Of a stretch of DNA of 64,000 nucleotides, positions 18,976 through 27,519 are shown piece after piece. The DNA is from Vibrio gallicus (GTDB taxonomy: Bacteria; Pseudomonadota; Gammaproteobacteria; Enterobacterales; Vibrionaceae): contig NZ_AP024872.1 in the NCBI RefSeq assembly GCF_024346875.1, forward strand, positions 186,001-250,000. Direction: 5' to 3'. The notes under the pieces were generated by a model. That model was not told where the DNA came from. It made no database searches and worked only from the letters and a program-made list of their open reading frames with translations. The translations under genes were made by a program, and so were the position numbers. Each line of letters starts with the position of its first letter. The first letter of the stretch is position 1.

Positions 18976-20439
18976 TAGTTGAGCTAGAGATAAGGGTTTT
19001 TCTGATATTCCAGCATTCACGGCTGGAGTCTGTCCGGGTTCTATTTGGTGACATAGGTTATTCCAAGCTCGGTAAATATCCAGCAGTGGCATAAGACCCT
19101 CTGGACGAAGTCGTCTTCTCGGTTCTTGGACTGTTACTTTAAATAAGGCGTGAAAGCGATGAAAGTATTCATTGAGTGGGGTTAGATTTGGTAATGAAAA
19201 CAATTCTTTAGTATCAAGGTTACTTTCAACTAAGGTTCCCATTATGCGGTGAACATTGGCACCACGCAGGCGTCGCTGTTCTGCCATATTCCAGATTGCT
19301 TTGCTGTGCAGCCATGTTATTTGGTCGGGCTTAAATATATGTTTGCTCGGCTTCCAACCGAGATCTTGATGAATATAAGCCATATCAAAAATTTGTTGTT
19401 GCCTAAAGCTATTAAAAGCGTTGAGAGCGCTGGTGGCTAAGCAAGGTTCCAATGGGATTAATAGGGCGATGGGTTTGTTACAAACCTTATGCGCAATACG
19501 TGTGAAATGTGCTGTCATAGCATATTGCGGCTTCACTAATGCAGACTTTAGAGGGTATTTAAAGTTTGGCAGCTCTTCTAATGGATTCAGCTCTTCAAAT
19601 CGCTCATCAATACGTATCTCTATCGCCTTTAATTGGGCTTCAACTGGGTCATCATTTTTTAATTGAGGCAACTTGTTACGTAGCGCAATAAAGCTTGGCT
19701 TTATGATACGTTTCTCATCAATTACAGGGGGGTGAGAGTCGCGATTGGTTAGATTGATATTATGGTCAATGATGTATTGCGAAGACAAGTCGCAAGTAGC
19801 ATGCAACAGTACGCCGTTGCTACTTTTGGGCTGTAGAGAAGTAAACTTACTTCCTAGATTAAATTTGGATTGGCTGTCTTGCCAGTGATGGTCGAACAAG
19901 GTTGATTTCTGTCGACATAGGACAGCCATTGTTTTTAGGTGATCGTTAAATGTCTTAGCCTGCATACTCAGTTTTTTGGCAATTTCTTTGGGGCTAAATC
20001 CAGTTAGCAGTAAGCCTAATATGGTTATATGGATATCGAGTTGTGGGTTATCTACCGAAAAGCGGTCAACAATTGTTGACTGGCATTGCTTACAGCGATA
20101 GCGCTGTTTTTCGCCACTAAAGCCAAAAGAGTGGTAGAGGTGCGGATATAGGTGAACGTTGAGCCCAAAGTTGTTGCACACTTCATTATTGCAACAAGGG
20201 AGTTGATGACGCTTATGTTGGTTTTGCTGAATTATCTCAATATCGAGCACTTCAGAACATATTAAATTTTGGATACTGCGGCAGCTTTTACATGCCACCT
20301 TGGGGGTAATACTGTGTTGATTGGTAACGATATAGTTATCAAGATTTAGAGAACCAAAATCTTCGCACAATGGGTTCTTACAAAAATTTACCGCGAGCGT
20401 TGCGTTGTCCAGCTGTTTCAAGATGTGTTGTCTCACCAA
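18967..20439 (-). CDS. Unknown protein with two zinc-ribbon repeats and HTH, transposase-like N-terminus
   Basis: A 490-aa protein that I cannot assign to a named family. The first 130 residues hold two similar cysteine modules: FCKNPLCEDFG ... CKSC and CCNNEVCNNFG ... RYRCKQCQ. The second resembles the zinc ribbon of IS1/IS1595 InsA-type DNA-binding domains (QRYRCKQC). A helix-turn-helix candidate follows (LLLTGFSPKEIAKKLSM). The remaining 300 residues include LLHATCDLSSQYIIDH, which might be the start of an RNase-H-like fold, but no clear DDE triad is visible. I saw no flanking inverted repeats or target duplications, so it may be a domesticated transposase-like regulator. It overlaps the EamA gene by 9 bp, tail to tail. 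Confidence 0.6.
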   Translation of the reverse strand: MVRQHILKQLDNATLAVNFCKNPLCEDFGSLNLDNYIVTNQHSITPKVACKSCRSIQNLICSEVLDIEIIQQNQHKRHQLPCCNNEVCNNFGLNVHLYPHLYHSFGFSGEKQRYRCKQCQSTIVDRFSVDNPQLDIHITILGLLLTGFSPKEIAKKLSMQAKTFNDHLKTMAVLCRQKSTLFDHHWQDSQSKFNLGSKFTSLQPKSSNGVLLHATCDLSSQYIIDHNINLTNRDSHPPVIDEKRIIKPSFIALRNKLPQLKNDDPVEAQLKAIEIRIDERFEELNPLEELPNFKYPLKSALVKPQYAMTAHFTRIAHKVCNKPIALLIPLEPCLATSALNAFNSFRQQQIFDMAYIHQDLGWKPSKHIFKPDQITWLHSKAIWNMAEQRRLRGANVHRIMGTLVESNLDTKELFSLPNLTPLNEYFHRFHALFKVTVQEPRRRLRPEGLMPLLDIYRAWNNLCHQIEPGQTPAVNAGISEKPLSLAQLLG

Positions 20440-20598
20440 TAATTCTCTATCGATTGTAACCTAAATTAAGCTCAATTCGAAAATTTACGTCGCATAATCG
20501 GAGGTGAAAAATATCTATAAAAATCTGAACTATATTCAAATTATATTCGTATGCATGGATGCACTTTTATTAAATATGGCGCTCTTTAAGGGGATATT

Positions 20599-21576
20599 AT
20601 GACTCATCAATCGTTGCTCAATGACAGTCAATCTAAAATAGAACTAGGTATCAGTGCCTGTGTGATAGGTGACAAGGTTCGCTTTGATAGTGGACATAAG
20701 CTAAGTAAGTTTGTGACCAAAGAGCTCGGCCCATTTGTGAAGTTTGTTCCAGTATGTCCAGAAGTAGGTACCGGTATGCCAGTTCCACGCCCTACGATTC
20801 GCCTTATTTCAGATAAGGAACGCATTGCCCTTGTGGAAACCAAAGATGAAACCCAGGATTACACTGACAAAATGCTGGCATTCTCGAATCAAAAAATAGC
20901 CAGTCTGAAACTAAAACAGCTGTGCGGGTATGTGGTCTGTGCCAAATCGCCGACCTGCGGTATGGAAAGAGTTAAAGTCTATTCAAAAGGCGGCGCATCT
21001 AAAGAGGGGGTTGGCCTATATACCCAGCAATTGATGCAACAAATGCCATGGTTACCGATAGAAGAGGATGGCCGTTTAAACGATCCCGTATTAAAAGAGA
21101 ATTTCATTGCACGCCTTTTCAGTTTACGTGACTTTTATGATTGTATGGGAGATGAGCCTACTGCAGGTAAAATAGTCGCGTTCCACTCACGGTATAAGTT
21201 GACATTGATGTCACACCACCCGCAATCGTATAAGGAACTAGGAAAGCTAGTAGCAACTATCTCTGAATATGATATCGATGAGTTTTATGAGTTGTATCGT
21301 TTGAAATTGATGCAAGCACTGAGTAACAGAGCGAGTAGAAAAAACAATTCTAATACGCTGATGCACATCCAGGGGTATTTTAAAAAGTGGCTTTCAAGTC
21401 AAGAGAAGCAAGAGTTGAGACGGGTAATTGATGAGTATCGGGAAGGCGTGTTACCGCTTCTAAGCCCGATAACCTTACTCAAACATTATTTGACTCTTTA
21501 TCCTGATGCCTATTTGCAGCAACAGAAATTTCTAGCTCCGCACCCTCAAGATCTGCGTTTGAGGTATAGCCTGTGA
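20599..21576 (+). CDS. DUF523-DUF1722 fusion protein (YbgA-type, TudS-like N-domain)
   Basis: A 325-aa two-domain protein. Residues 15-165 form DUF523, with the three cysteines that bind a 4Fe-4S cluster in 2-thiouracil desulfurases: SACVIG, PVCPEVG and SPTCGM. Residues about 195-315 form DUF1722 (YbgA). The family is linked to removal of sulfur from thiolated bases and often sits next to photolyase, as it does here (7-bp gap). That pairing suggests handling of damaged or modified bases after light stress. Actual activity cannot be confirmed from the sequence. Confidence 0.87.
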   Translation: MTHQSLLNDSQSKIELGISACVIGDKVRFDSGHKLSKFVTKELGPFVKFVPVCPEVGTGMPVPRPTIRLISDKERIALVETKDETQDYTDKMLAFSNQKIASLKLKQLCGYVVCAKSPTCGMERVKVYSKGGASKEGVGLYTQQLMQQMPWLPIEEDGRLNDPVLKENFIARLFSLRDFYDCMGDEPTAGKIVAFHSRYKLTLMSHHPQSYKELGKLVATISEYDIDEFYELYRLKLMQALSNRASRKNNSNTLMHIQGYFKKWLSSQEKQELRRVIDEYREGVLPLLSPITLLKHYLTLYPDAYLQQQKFLAPHPQDLRLRYSL

Positions 21577-21583
21577 TACGTCA

Positions 21584-23005
21584 ATGAATCATATCGTTTG
21601 GTTGCGACGCGACCTCAGAGTCATAGATAACACAGCGCTGTGCTGCGCGTTGCAAGAAGCTCAAAAAGTTGAGGGTTGCGGCGTGATTGCCGTGTTTATT
21701 GAGACCCCAAATCAATGGCAACAGCACGCAATGGCGCCGATTCAAGCGGATTTGATTCGGCGTAGACTCTGTGAACTAGCACAAGAGCTTGAAGCGCTAC
21801 ATGTTGGCTTGATTGTTACCCGCAGCGCAACTTATGACCAATGCCCTAGCGTGATAAACAGGCTTTGTGATGAGCACCAGGCTTCAACAGTCTGGGTAAA
21901 TACCGAATATGAATTCAATGAGCTTAAAAGAGATGAAGCCGTAGCTGAGCGGCTTGCTGGAAGTACAAGGCGCTTTATCAGTAGCCATGACAGGTGTGTG
22001 TTTAAACCAGGGCAAGTGCTTAATAAAAAAGGGGATTACTTTAAAGTTTTCACTCCGTTTAAAAAGGCATGGCTGAATAAACTCCAGCAAAGCTCATTTC
22101 AAGTACTAAAGCCAATTAAAGCTGCCTGCGATACTAGCGTGAATAAGCCGAGCATCGATTTCAACTACCCTTGTCAGGACAGTAAGCAATGGACAGTATC
22201 TAGCCGCGCTATTTTGGATAAGCTGCGGCAGTTTGTTGCCGATGATGCCATTAACTACAACCAAGACCGAGATTTTCCTGCAATAGCAGCGACTAGTGGA
22301 CTGTCTCCTTTTTTAGCGATTGGGGCGTTATCTACGCGACAGTGTGTAGAGAGTATGCTGCAAGGCCGACTCGTTACTGAGTTGTCACAAGGAGAGCAGA
22401 CGTGGCTGAGTGAGCTCATTTGGCGCGAATTCTATCAGCATTTGATTGCTTTTTTACCCAGCCTTAACCAAGGAAAATCGTTCGCCCCATGGGGGAGGAA
22501 TATGATTTGGCAAGGAAATTCACAACACCTTGCAAAGTGGCAACAAGGAAGAACTGGGTATCCAATTGTGGATGCCGCGATGCGACAATTAAATGCCACG
22601 GGTTGGATGCATAATCGATTGAGAATGGTTACTGCGAGCTTTTTAACTAAAGACCTATTGTTAAACTGGAGACTCGGTGAAGCCTACTTTATGCATAAAT
22701 TGATCGATGGGGATTACGCTTCTAATAATGGTGGTTGGCAATGGAGTGCTTCGACGGGATGCGATGCACAACCCTATTTTCGTATCTTTAATCCGATTTC
22801 TCAGGGGGAAAGGTTTGACCCGCAAGGTGAATTTGTTCGATTTTGGATACCAGAATTGTCACACGTACCAAATCGATATATCCATAAGCCATGGCTGTGG
22901 GCTGAATTTGCTGGCTTAGACTATCCTTTACCCATAGTGGACCATAAAACTCAGCGCGGAAAAGCACTTGAGATGTATAAAGAGGCGAGAAGTCGTGCAA
23001 ATTAG
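21584..23005 (+). CDS. phrB: Class I CPD photolyase
   Basis: A 473-aa flavoenzyme that uses light to split cyclobutane pyrimidine dimers. The N-terminal alpha/beta antenna domain begins IVWLRRDLRVIDNTAL. The FAD-binding helical domain contains WLSELIWREFYQHL, TGWMHNRLRMVTASFL and DGDYASNNGGWQWSASTG. This places the adenine-binding and electron-transfer tryptophans in their usual positions. The length is standard (about 470 aa). It is translated just after the YbgA-type gene and probably from the same mRNA. Confidence 0.94.
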   Translation: MNHIVWLRRDLRVIDNTALCCALQEAQKVEGCGVIAVFIETPNQWQQHAMAPIQADLIRRRLCELAQELEALHVGLIVTRSATYDQCPSVINRLCDEHQASTVWVNTEYEFNELKRDEAVAERLAGSTRRFISSHDRCVFKPGQVLNKKGDYFKVFTPFKKAWLNKLQQSSFQVLKPIKAACDTSVNKPSIDFNYPCQDSKQWTVSSRAILDKLRQFVADDAINYNQDRDFPAIAATSGLSPFLAIGALSTRQCVESMLQGRLVTELSQGEQTWLSELIWREFYQHLIAFLPSLNQGKSFAPWGRNMIWQGNSQHLAKWQQGRTGYPIVDAAMRQLNATGWMHNRLRMVTASFLTKDLLLNWRLGEAYFMHKLIDGDYASNNGGWQWSASTGCDAQPYFRIFNPISQGERFDPQGEFVRFWIPELSHVPNRYIHKPWLWAEFAGLDYPLPIVDHKTQRGKALEMYKEARSRAN

Positions 23006-23009
23006 CAAG

Positions 23010-23906
23010 ATGTTGAAAGGGATGTTAATCGGTAGTTTGTTCATATCGGAGGTCGTGATGTCTGCAACCTTTACCCTGCCTGCGGATGGGGGACAGGTTA
23101 TTGGCAAGAATAAGCGACACGTGGTGCAGTCAGGGGAAACCTTTGCCGTTTTGGCACGAGATTATGACGTGGGTTTATTGAGTTTAATGGCAGCCAATAG
23201 AGGGGTTGATCCGTTTCTTCCTCATGAGGGAGAGGTGCTGATTATCCCGCACCAAACCATACTTCCTAACGCCCAAAGAGAAGGGATTGTGGTAAACCTT
23301 GCGGAGTTAAAACTGTATTACTTTGACCCTAATGGTGAGCAGGTGCATGTATTCCCCGTTGGGATAGGCAAGATAGGGCGAGAAACACCCCAGATGACAA
23401 CCTATATCAATGAGATGATAGAAGGACCAACATGGACACCGCCTAAATCTATTCGTCTTGCTTATGAAGAGGCTGGTATTGAGCTTGCGGAAAAAGTCCC
23501 TGCCGGACCGGATAACCCATTAGGTGAATACGCAATGCGTCTTCGTTACGGCTCAGGGCAATATTTGATCCACGGTACCAATAAGGATTTCGGAATTGGG
23601 TTAAGGGTAAGCAGTGGATGTATCCGCATGGAACCCGCTGATATTGAGTGGTTGTTTGCACAGGTTAAACGCAAGACGCCGGTTCAAATCGTTAATCAGC
23701 CGGTTAAGGTTGCAGTGGAGCCTGATAGTAGTATTTATGTGGAATCTCATGAGCCATTGACTGCTAGGGATGGATATAAGGAATCTATGGAATGGCCAAT
23801 AGAGCTGCAGATATGGGTTGAGCGTTATAGCTTTGCGTCAAATAGAGTAGATAGCGTGGTTAAGGTACAATCAGGTTTGCCCACCCTAATATCGGCGATT
23901 AACTAG
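23010..23906 (+). CDS. L,D-transpeptidase with LysM domain (ErfK/YbiS/YcfS-type)
   Basis: A 298-aa periplasmic enzyme. The signal sequence MLKGMLIGSLFISEVVMSA is followed by a LysM module (HVVQSGETFAVLARDYDVG, about residues 36-80). The YkuD domain has its active-site motifs HGTN (about residue 190) and SSGCIRM (about 204, nucleophilic Cys). Such enzymes attach Braun lipoprotein to peptidoglycan or make 3-3 crosslinks. The lpp gene lies on the opposite strand 88 bp downstream, which supports the first role. The ATG at 23010 starts the signal peptide. Upstream in-frame starts would overlap phr. The phr stop is only 4 bp before this start. Confidence 0.9.
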   Translation: MLKGMLIGSLFISEVVMSATFTLPADGGQVIGKNKRHVVQSGETFAVLARDYDVGLLSLMAANRGVDPFLPHEGEVLIIPHQTILPNAQREGIVVNLAELKLYYFDPNGEQVHVFPVGIGKIGRETPQMTTYINEMIEGPTWTPPKSIRLAYEEAGIELAEKVPAGPDNPLGEYAMRLRYGSGQYLIHGTNKDFGIGLRVSSGCIRMEPADIEWLFAQVKRKTPVQIVNQPVKVAVEPDSSIYVESHEPLTARDGYKESMEWPIELQIWVERYSFASNRVDSVVKVQSGLPTLISAIN

Positions 23907-23908
23907 TA

Positions 23909-23938
23909 TTTGAATTTGAATTTGAATTTGAATTTGAA
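23909..23938. repeat. Hexanucleotide microsatellite (TTTGAA)x5
   Basis: Five perfect tandem copies of TTTGAA start 2 bp after the L,D-transpeptidase stop. Such a tract can vary in copy number by slipped-strand pairing. It lies in the 3' region, so it would alter transcript length or terminator spacing but not the reading frame. Confidence 0.9.
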
Positions 23939-23948
23939 TAGGCCAATA

Positions 23949-23979
23949 AAAAGCCCAGTGATATTCTCACTGGGCTTTT
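23949..23979. terminator. Bidirectional terminator between ldt and lpp
   Basis: The inverted repeat AAAAGCCCAGTGA ... TCACTGGGCTTTT has an 11-13-bp stem and A/T runs on both sides. It can serve the converging L,D-transpeptidase and lpp transcripts. Confidence 0.9.
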
Positions 23980-23993
23980 AAAATCTTTAAGGC

Positions 23994-24278
23994 TTACTTA
24001 GTGTAAGATTGAGCTACGTTGTCGAGGCGTTCGTTAGCTCGAGCGGCGTCATCTTGTGCAGACTTAGCAGTTTCATGTGCTTTCATTGTGGCTGCTTTAT
24101 TGTCAGCTACATCTTTCTCGTGCGCTGCTTTCAATGCTGAGACATCTTGCTCAAGCTGTGAAATACGAGCATCTTGATCATTCATTTTTGCGGTAGTTGC
24201 TTCGTCTGGACCAGACGCACAACCTGCAAGTAATAATACTGAGCTAACTCCTGCTACAAGTAAAATTTTGTTCTTCAT
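23994..24278 (-). CDS. lpp: Major outer-membrane (Braun) lipoprotein Lpp
   Basis: A 94-aa lipoprotein. The signal peptide ends in the lipobox LLLAGC, so the mature protein begins at a lipidated cysteine. The rest is a continuous alpha-helix with heptad hydrophobics (ISQLEQDVSALKAAHEKDV) and many alanines, as in trimeric Lpp. The C-terminus is YTK, whose lysine can be joined to meso-diaminopimelate by an L,D-transpeptidase. It is somewhat longer than E. coli Lpp (78 aa). The convergent L,D-transpeptidase gene next door is a plausible partner enzyme. Confidence 0.9.
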   Translation of the reverse strand: MKNKILLVAGVSSVLLLAGCASGPDEATTAKMNDQDARISQLEQDVSALKAAHEKDVADNKAATMKAHETAKSAQDDAARANERLDNVAQSYTK

Positions 24279-24556
24279 AGTAACTCCTGTAATTTTCTAA
24301 TTATGCCACTGGTCGCCCATGACTTTTTTAGTGTAGTAGCTGATTGAAAAATGTAGAAATATTCTTTCATCTATTAATAATTCTTCATTTTAGATTACTC
24401 ACAATTCAACTCAGAAGGTGATGATTGAGTAATAGTGGGGTTTGCAATGCTATGGGTGGGCAAGTGGGTAACTATGTTAATTTGATAATTTTGTGATCTC
24501 TATTGGTATGTGATGTATGATTGGCACCGTATAACTATCTTATTTAGGAGAAAACT

Positions 24557-25885
24557 TTGAAGTTTCGTGAACTGGGCTTAGACAACCGCTTGATGAAAAA
24601 TTTGGACCACTATTCGTTTAAGAAAGCGACGGAGATTCAACAGAAGGCCATTCCGGTCATCATGGCAGGTAAAGATCTATTAGCATCGTCTAAGACAGGC
24701 TCTGGTAAGACGCTTGCGTTTGTATTACCAATGCTTCATAAGGCTCTTAAAAGTAAGGCATTTTCTGCAAAAGACCCACGTGGCCTAATATTGGCACCAA
24801 CGCGTGAACTAGCGCGTCAAGTATATGGTGAGTTGCGTTCTATGCTCGGTGGTCTTTCTTACCACGCTGAGTTGATAGTGGGTGGTGAAAACTTCAATGA
24901 TCAAGTAAAAGCCTTGCGTAAATATCCTCGCTTTATCGTCGCGACGCCGGGACGCTTGGCGGACCATTTAGAGCATCGCTCTCTATTTTTAGATGGTTTA
25001 GATACCCTGATCATGGATGAGGCAGACCGTATGCTTGATCTTGGATTCGCGGTTGAGTTGCGCCGAATAGACGCCGCAGCTAAGCATCGTCGCCGTCAAA
25101 CCTTAATGTTTTCAGCAACATTAGACCACGCTGAGGTTCATGACCTTGCGATGGAACTGCTAAATGATCCAAAGCGCATCTCAATTGATAGTGCGCAAGC
25201 ACAGCATATGGATATTGAACAGAAATTCTATCTGTGTGACCACCTTGATCACAAGGAAGCACAACTGTTGCGTTTGATTGATGATGCTGATTATAAACAG
25301 ATCATGATCTTTACCGCGACACGTTCTGATACTGAACGCTTAACTGAGAAGCTTAATGAACTTAAGCTTAAGGCGGTAGCGCTAAGTGGTAGTTTGAACC
25401 AGAATCAGCGTAATACCATCATGAGTCAGTTCGAGCGAGCGGTGTATAAGATCTTGGTAACCACCGATATCGCCTCCCGTGGTATCGATATCTCGAACGT
25501 ATCACATGTTTTCAACTTTGATATGCCAAAACATACCGAGGAATACGTTCACCGAGTAGGTCGTACAGGCCGTGCAGGTAACAAGGGTTGTGCTGCTTCG
25601 TTGGTTGGTCCAAAAGATTGGGATAGCTTTAAGCGCGTAGAGAACTTCCTCCATCAAGATCTTAAATTTGATGTGCTTGAAGGCTTGGAAGGTAAGTTTA
25701 AAGGATTGAGACCGAAAAAACCGGCCTACGCCAAGTCAAAAGGCAAGCAGGGTGGTAATGCTCAGTTAAACCACAAGAAGACACCTAAGAAGGCGGTCAA
25801 AAGGGATAAAACCTTCCATACCAATATTGCAGTTGGTGACTCCGTCTTTATACCGAAGAAAAAGCCGAAAGCGGATACAGAATAA
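24557..25885 (+). CDS. DEAD-box ATP-dependent RNA helicase
   Basis: A 442-aa helicase with all core motifs: Q motif (FKKATEIQQKAIP), I (SKTGSGKT), Ia (APTRELA), II (DEAD), III (SAT), V (TTDIASRGID) and VI (HRVGRTGRAG). The basic C-terminal tail (about residues 370-442, rich in Lys and Pro) probably binds RNA. These proteins remodel ribosomal or messenger RNA, often at low temperature. SrmB- and RhlE-type members cannot be separated by eye. The start is TTG, chosen because AGGAG lies 7 bp upstream and the next residues match the family N-terminus. Confidence 0.9.
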   Translation: MKFRELGLDNRLMKNLDHYSFKKATEIQQKAIPVIMAGKDLLASSKTGSGKTLAFVLPMLHKALKSKAFSAKDPRGLILAPTRELARQVYGELRSMLGGLSYHAELIVGGENFNDQVKALRKYPRFIVATPGRLADHLEHRSLFLDGLDTLIMDEADRMLDLGFAVELRRIDAAAKHRRRQTLMFSATLDHAEVHDLAMELLNDPKRISIDSAQAQHMDIEQKFYLCDHLDHKEAQLLRLIDDADYKQIMIFTATRSDTERLTEKLNELKLKAVALSGSLNQNQRNTIMSQFERAVYKILVTTDIASRGIDISNVSHVFNFDMPKHTEEYVHRVGRTGRAGNKGCAASLVGPKDWDSFKRVENFLHQDLKFDVLEGLEGKFKGLRPKKPAYAKSKGKQGGNAQLNHKKTPKKAVKRDKTFHTNIAVGDSVFIPKKKPKADTE

Positions 25886-25891
25886 ATCTCA

Positions 25892-25918
25892 ACGAAGCCT
25901 AGTGGCTCCGTTTTTTTG
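25892..25918 (+). terminator. Terminator after DEAD-box helicase
   Basis: The hairpin ACGAAGCC/GGCTCCGT with a short loop is followed by seven T residues, directly after the stop codon at 25885. Confidence 0.8.
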
Positions 25919-26440
25919 GTGTATCGGTCCTATGGTCCTATGGTCCTATGGTCCTGTGGGTGCATCATCGATACACCGATACACCGATACACCGATACAC
26001 CTTTGTATCGTCGTCCCCGCGAAGGCGGGGATCTGTAGATACTCGATACTAATTCACTGTATTGCTTCACTTGAGTTCGAGATATCACAGATGCCGGCTT
26101 AACAGATTACCGGCATGACGGGGGGGGGAGGTGCGGTTCTGTGGTTCTTTGGTTCTATGGCCCTGTGGGTTGCATCATCGGTACATCGGTACATCGGTAC
26201 ATCGATTCACCGACACGCCTTTGTATCGTCGTCCCCGCGTAGGCGGGGATCTGTAGATACTCGATACTAATTCAGTGTTTTGCCTTAATTGAACCTGAGA
26301 TATCACAGATGCCGGCTTAAAAGATTACCGGCATGACGGGGGAGGAGGTGCGGTTCTGTGGCGCTTTGGTTCTATGATCCTGTGGGTTGCGTCATCGATT
26401 CACCGACACATCGATTCACCGACACATCGATTCCCCGATA
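25918..26440. repeat. Compound intergenic repeat, locus R4 (about 2.3 units)
   Basis: The best place to see the modular build. An array of 8-bp words (GTCCTATG x3, then GTCCTGTG) spans about 25927-25958, followed by TGCATCATCG and a second 8-bp array (CGATACAC x4). Next come the strong palindrome GTCCCCGCGAAGGCGGGGAT (26013-26032), an AT-rich spacer, and a second palindrome ATGCCGG...CCGGCAT (26091-26116). The same order repeats with the strong palindrome at 26231-26250 and different 8-mers (CGGTACAT x3). A third word array follows to 26440 (CGATTCAC, CGACACAT). It separates the helicase from the pst operon promoter. Confidence 0.88.
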
Positions 26441-26472
26441 CACCACCCCATCTACTCATCATTTCCTTCCAA

Positions 26473-26516
26473 TTGTCATTTACCTTTCAAATTGCTGAAA
26501 CATAACTGTCACATAA
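26473..26516 (+). promoter_or_regulatory. PhoB box, four 11-bp direct repeats upstream of pstS
   Basis: Four consecutive 11-bp units lie 76-119 bp before pstS: TTGTCATTTAC, CTTTCAAATTG, CTGAAACATAA and CTGTCACATAA. Each is a CTGTCAT-like heptamer plus an AT-rich tetramer, the classical PhoB binding pattern. This predicts induction of pstSCAB by PhoB under phosphate limitation. Confidence 0.85.
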
Positions 26517-26591
26517 CCCGCTTAAAGTGTGCTTCGTCGTTTAAATAAACCCACGGCATATCGTCGTGACAGTGATTCCCATTAAGGACAT

Positions 26592-27416
26592 ATGATGAAA
26601 AAGACAGTAATCGGTACAGTTGCACTACTCGGTGCTCTATCAATGAACGTAGCAACTGCGAAAGAGACTATTTCTGTTGTAGGTTCAAATAGTGCTTCTC
26701 CTTTGGTTGAGGTTTTTGCTGAAACTTATATGAATAAGGGTGAACCAGTATTTATCGAGATTCAAGCGCCAGGTTCATCTGCAGGTATTCGTGCTGCAAA
26801 AAATGGCACAGCGGATTTTGGTATCTCTTCTCGTGACCTAAAAGCAGAAGAAAAATCAGACAACCTAAAAGAGCTTGTTATTGCTCGTGATGGTATCGCT
26901 GTTGTTGTAAACCCAAACAACTCAGTTAAGGCTCTAACCGCTGACCAAATCGCTAAAATCTATAAAGGTGAAATCTCTAACTGGAAAGACGTTGGTGGTG
27001 AGAACAAGCCTATCGTAGCAATCACTCGTGATACTGCTTCGGGTACTCGTGGTGCATTTGAAGACATCATGAACCTTAAGATGACTATCTCTGGTAAGAA
27101 AGTATCGGCTATCTCTCAGCGTGCACAAGTAGCAAATGGTAACGGCGCACTTAAGGTTTCTGTTGCGAATAACCCATATGCAGTAGGTTATATCTCTCTA
27201 GGTACGGTTGATTCATCTGTTCAAGCTCTGACAATTGATGGTGCAGCAGCAACGGTTGATAACGTGAAAAACGGCTCTTATAAAGTAGCTCGTCCATTCC
27301 TAGTGCTTTACAAAGACGGTGCACCTTCGGCTGAAGCGCAACAATTCCTAAGCTGGATGGTTGCTGATGAAGCTCAAGCTATTGCAGCTAAGAAAGGTTA
27401 CATCACAGTTAACTAA
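26592..27416 (+). CDS. pstS: Phosphate ABC transporter substrate-binding protein PstS
   Basis: A 274-aa periplasmic phosphate receptor. The signal peptide MKKTVIGTVALLGALSMNVATA precedes a two-lobed binding fold. Phosphate-contacting segments are SVVGSNSASPLVE, PGSSAGIRAAKNG and TRDTASGTRGAFEDI. It belongs to the shorter PstS group common in vibrios. It captures phosphate and passes it to PstCA. Two adjacent ATG codons (26592, 26595) follow an AAGGA site, and either may be used. A hairpin after the gene probably lets pstS be expressed at a higher level than pstCAB. Confidence 0.93.
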   Translation: MMKKTVIGTVALLGALSMNVATAKETISVVGSNSASPLVEVFAETYMNKGEPVFIEIQAPGSSAGIRAAKNGTADFGISSRDLKAEEKSDNLKELVIARDGIAVVVNPNNSVKALTADQIAKIYKGEISNWKDVGGENKPIVAITRDTASGTRGAFEDIMNLKMTISGKKVSAISQRAQVANGNGALKVSVANNPYAVGYISLGTVDSSVQALTIDGAAATVDNVKNGSYKVARPFLVLYKDGAPSAEAQQFLSWMVADEAQAIAAKKGYITVN

Positions 27417-27439
27417 GCTTTAAATCAAAATTAAATTTT

Positions 27440-27465
27440 GCTCAGCCTGTGAAGGCTGAGCCTTT
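27440..27465 (+). terminator. Intercistronic hairpin between pstS and pstC
   Basis: A perfect 8-bp stem (GCTCAGCC / GGCTGAGC) with a 6-nt loop and a weak T tract. Hairpins like this after a binding-protein gene usually stabilise the upstream mRNA or attenuate read-through. Confidence 0.7.
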
Positions 27466-27519
27466 CGCTTACTTTAATAAGCTTTTTATATCCCATCGCA
27501 ATTTATAGTGAATTTTTCT

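Noticed and set aside
18967-20439. RAYT transposase that could mobilise the palindromic repeats
   Set aside because: The protein lacks the Y1 HUH motif of RAYT enzymes. Its N-terminus is of the zinc-ribbon InsA type instead.
25827-26102. 91-aa frame at the end of the helicase gene
   Set aside because: It is an alternative frame running into repeat R4, with no independent start signal.
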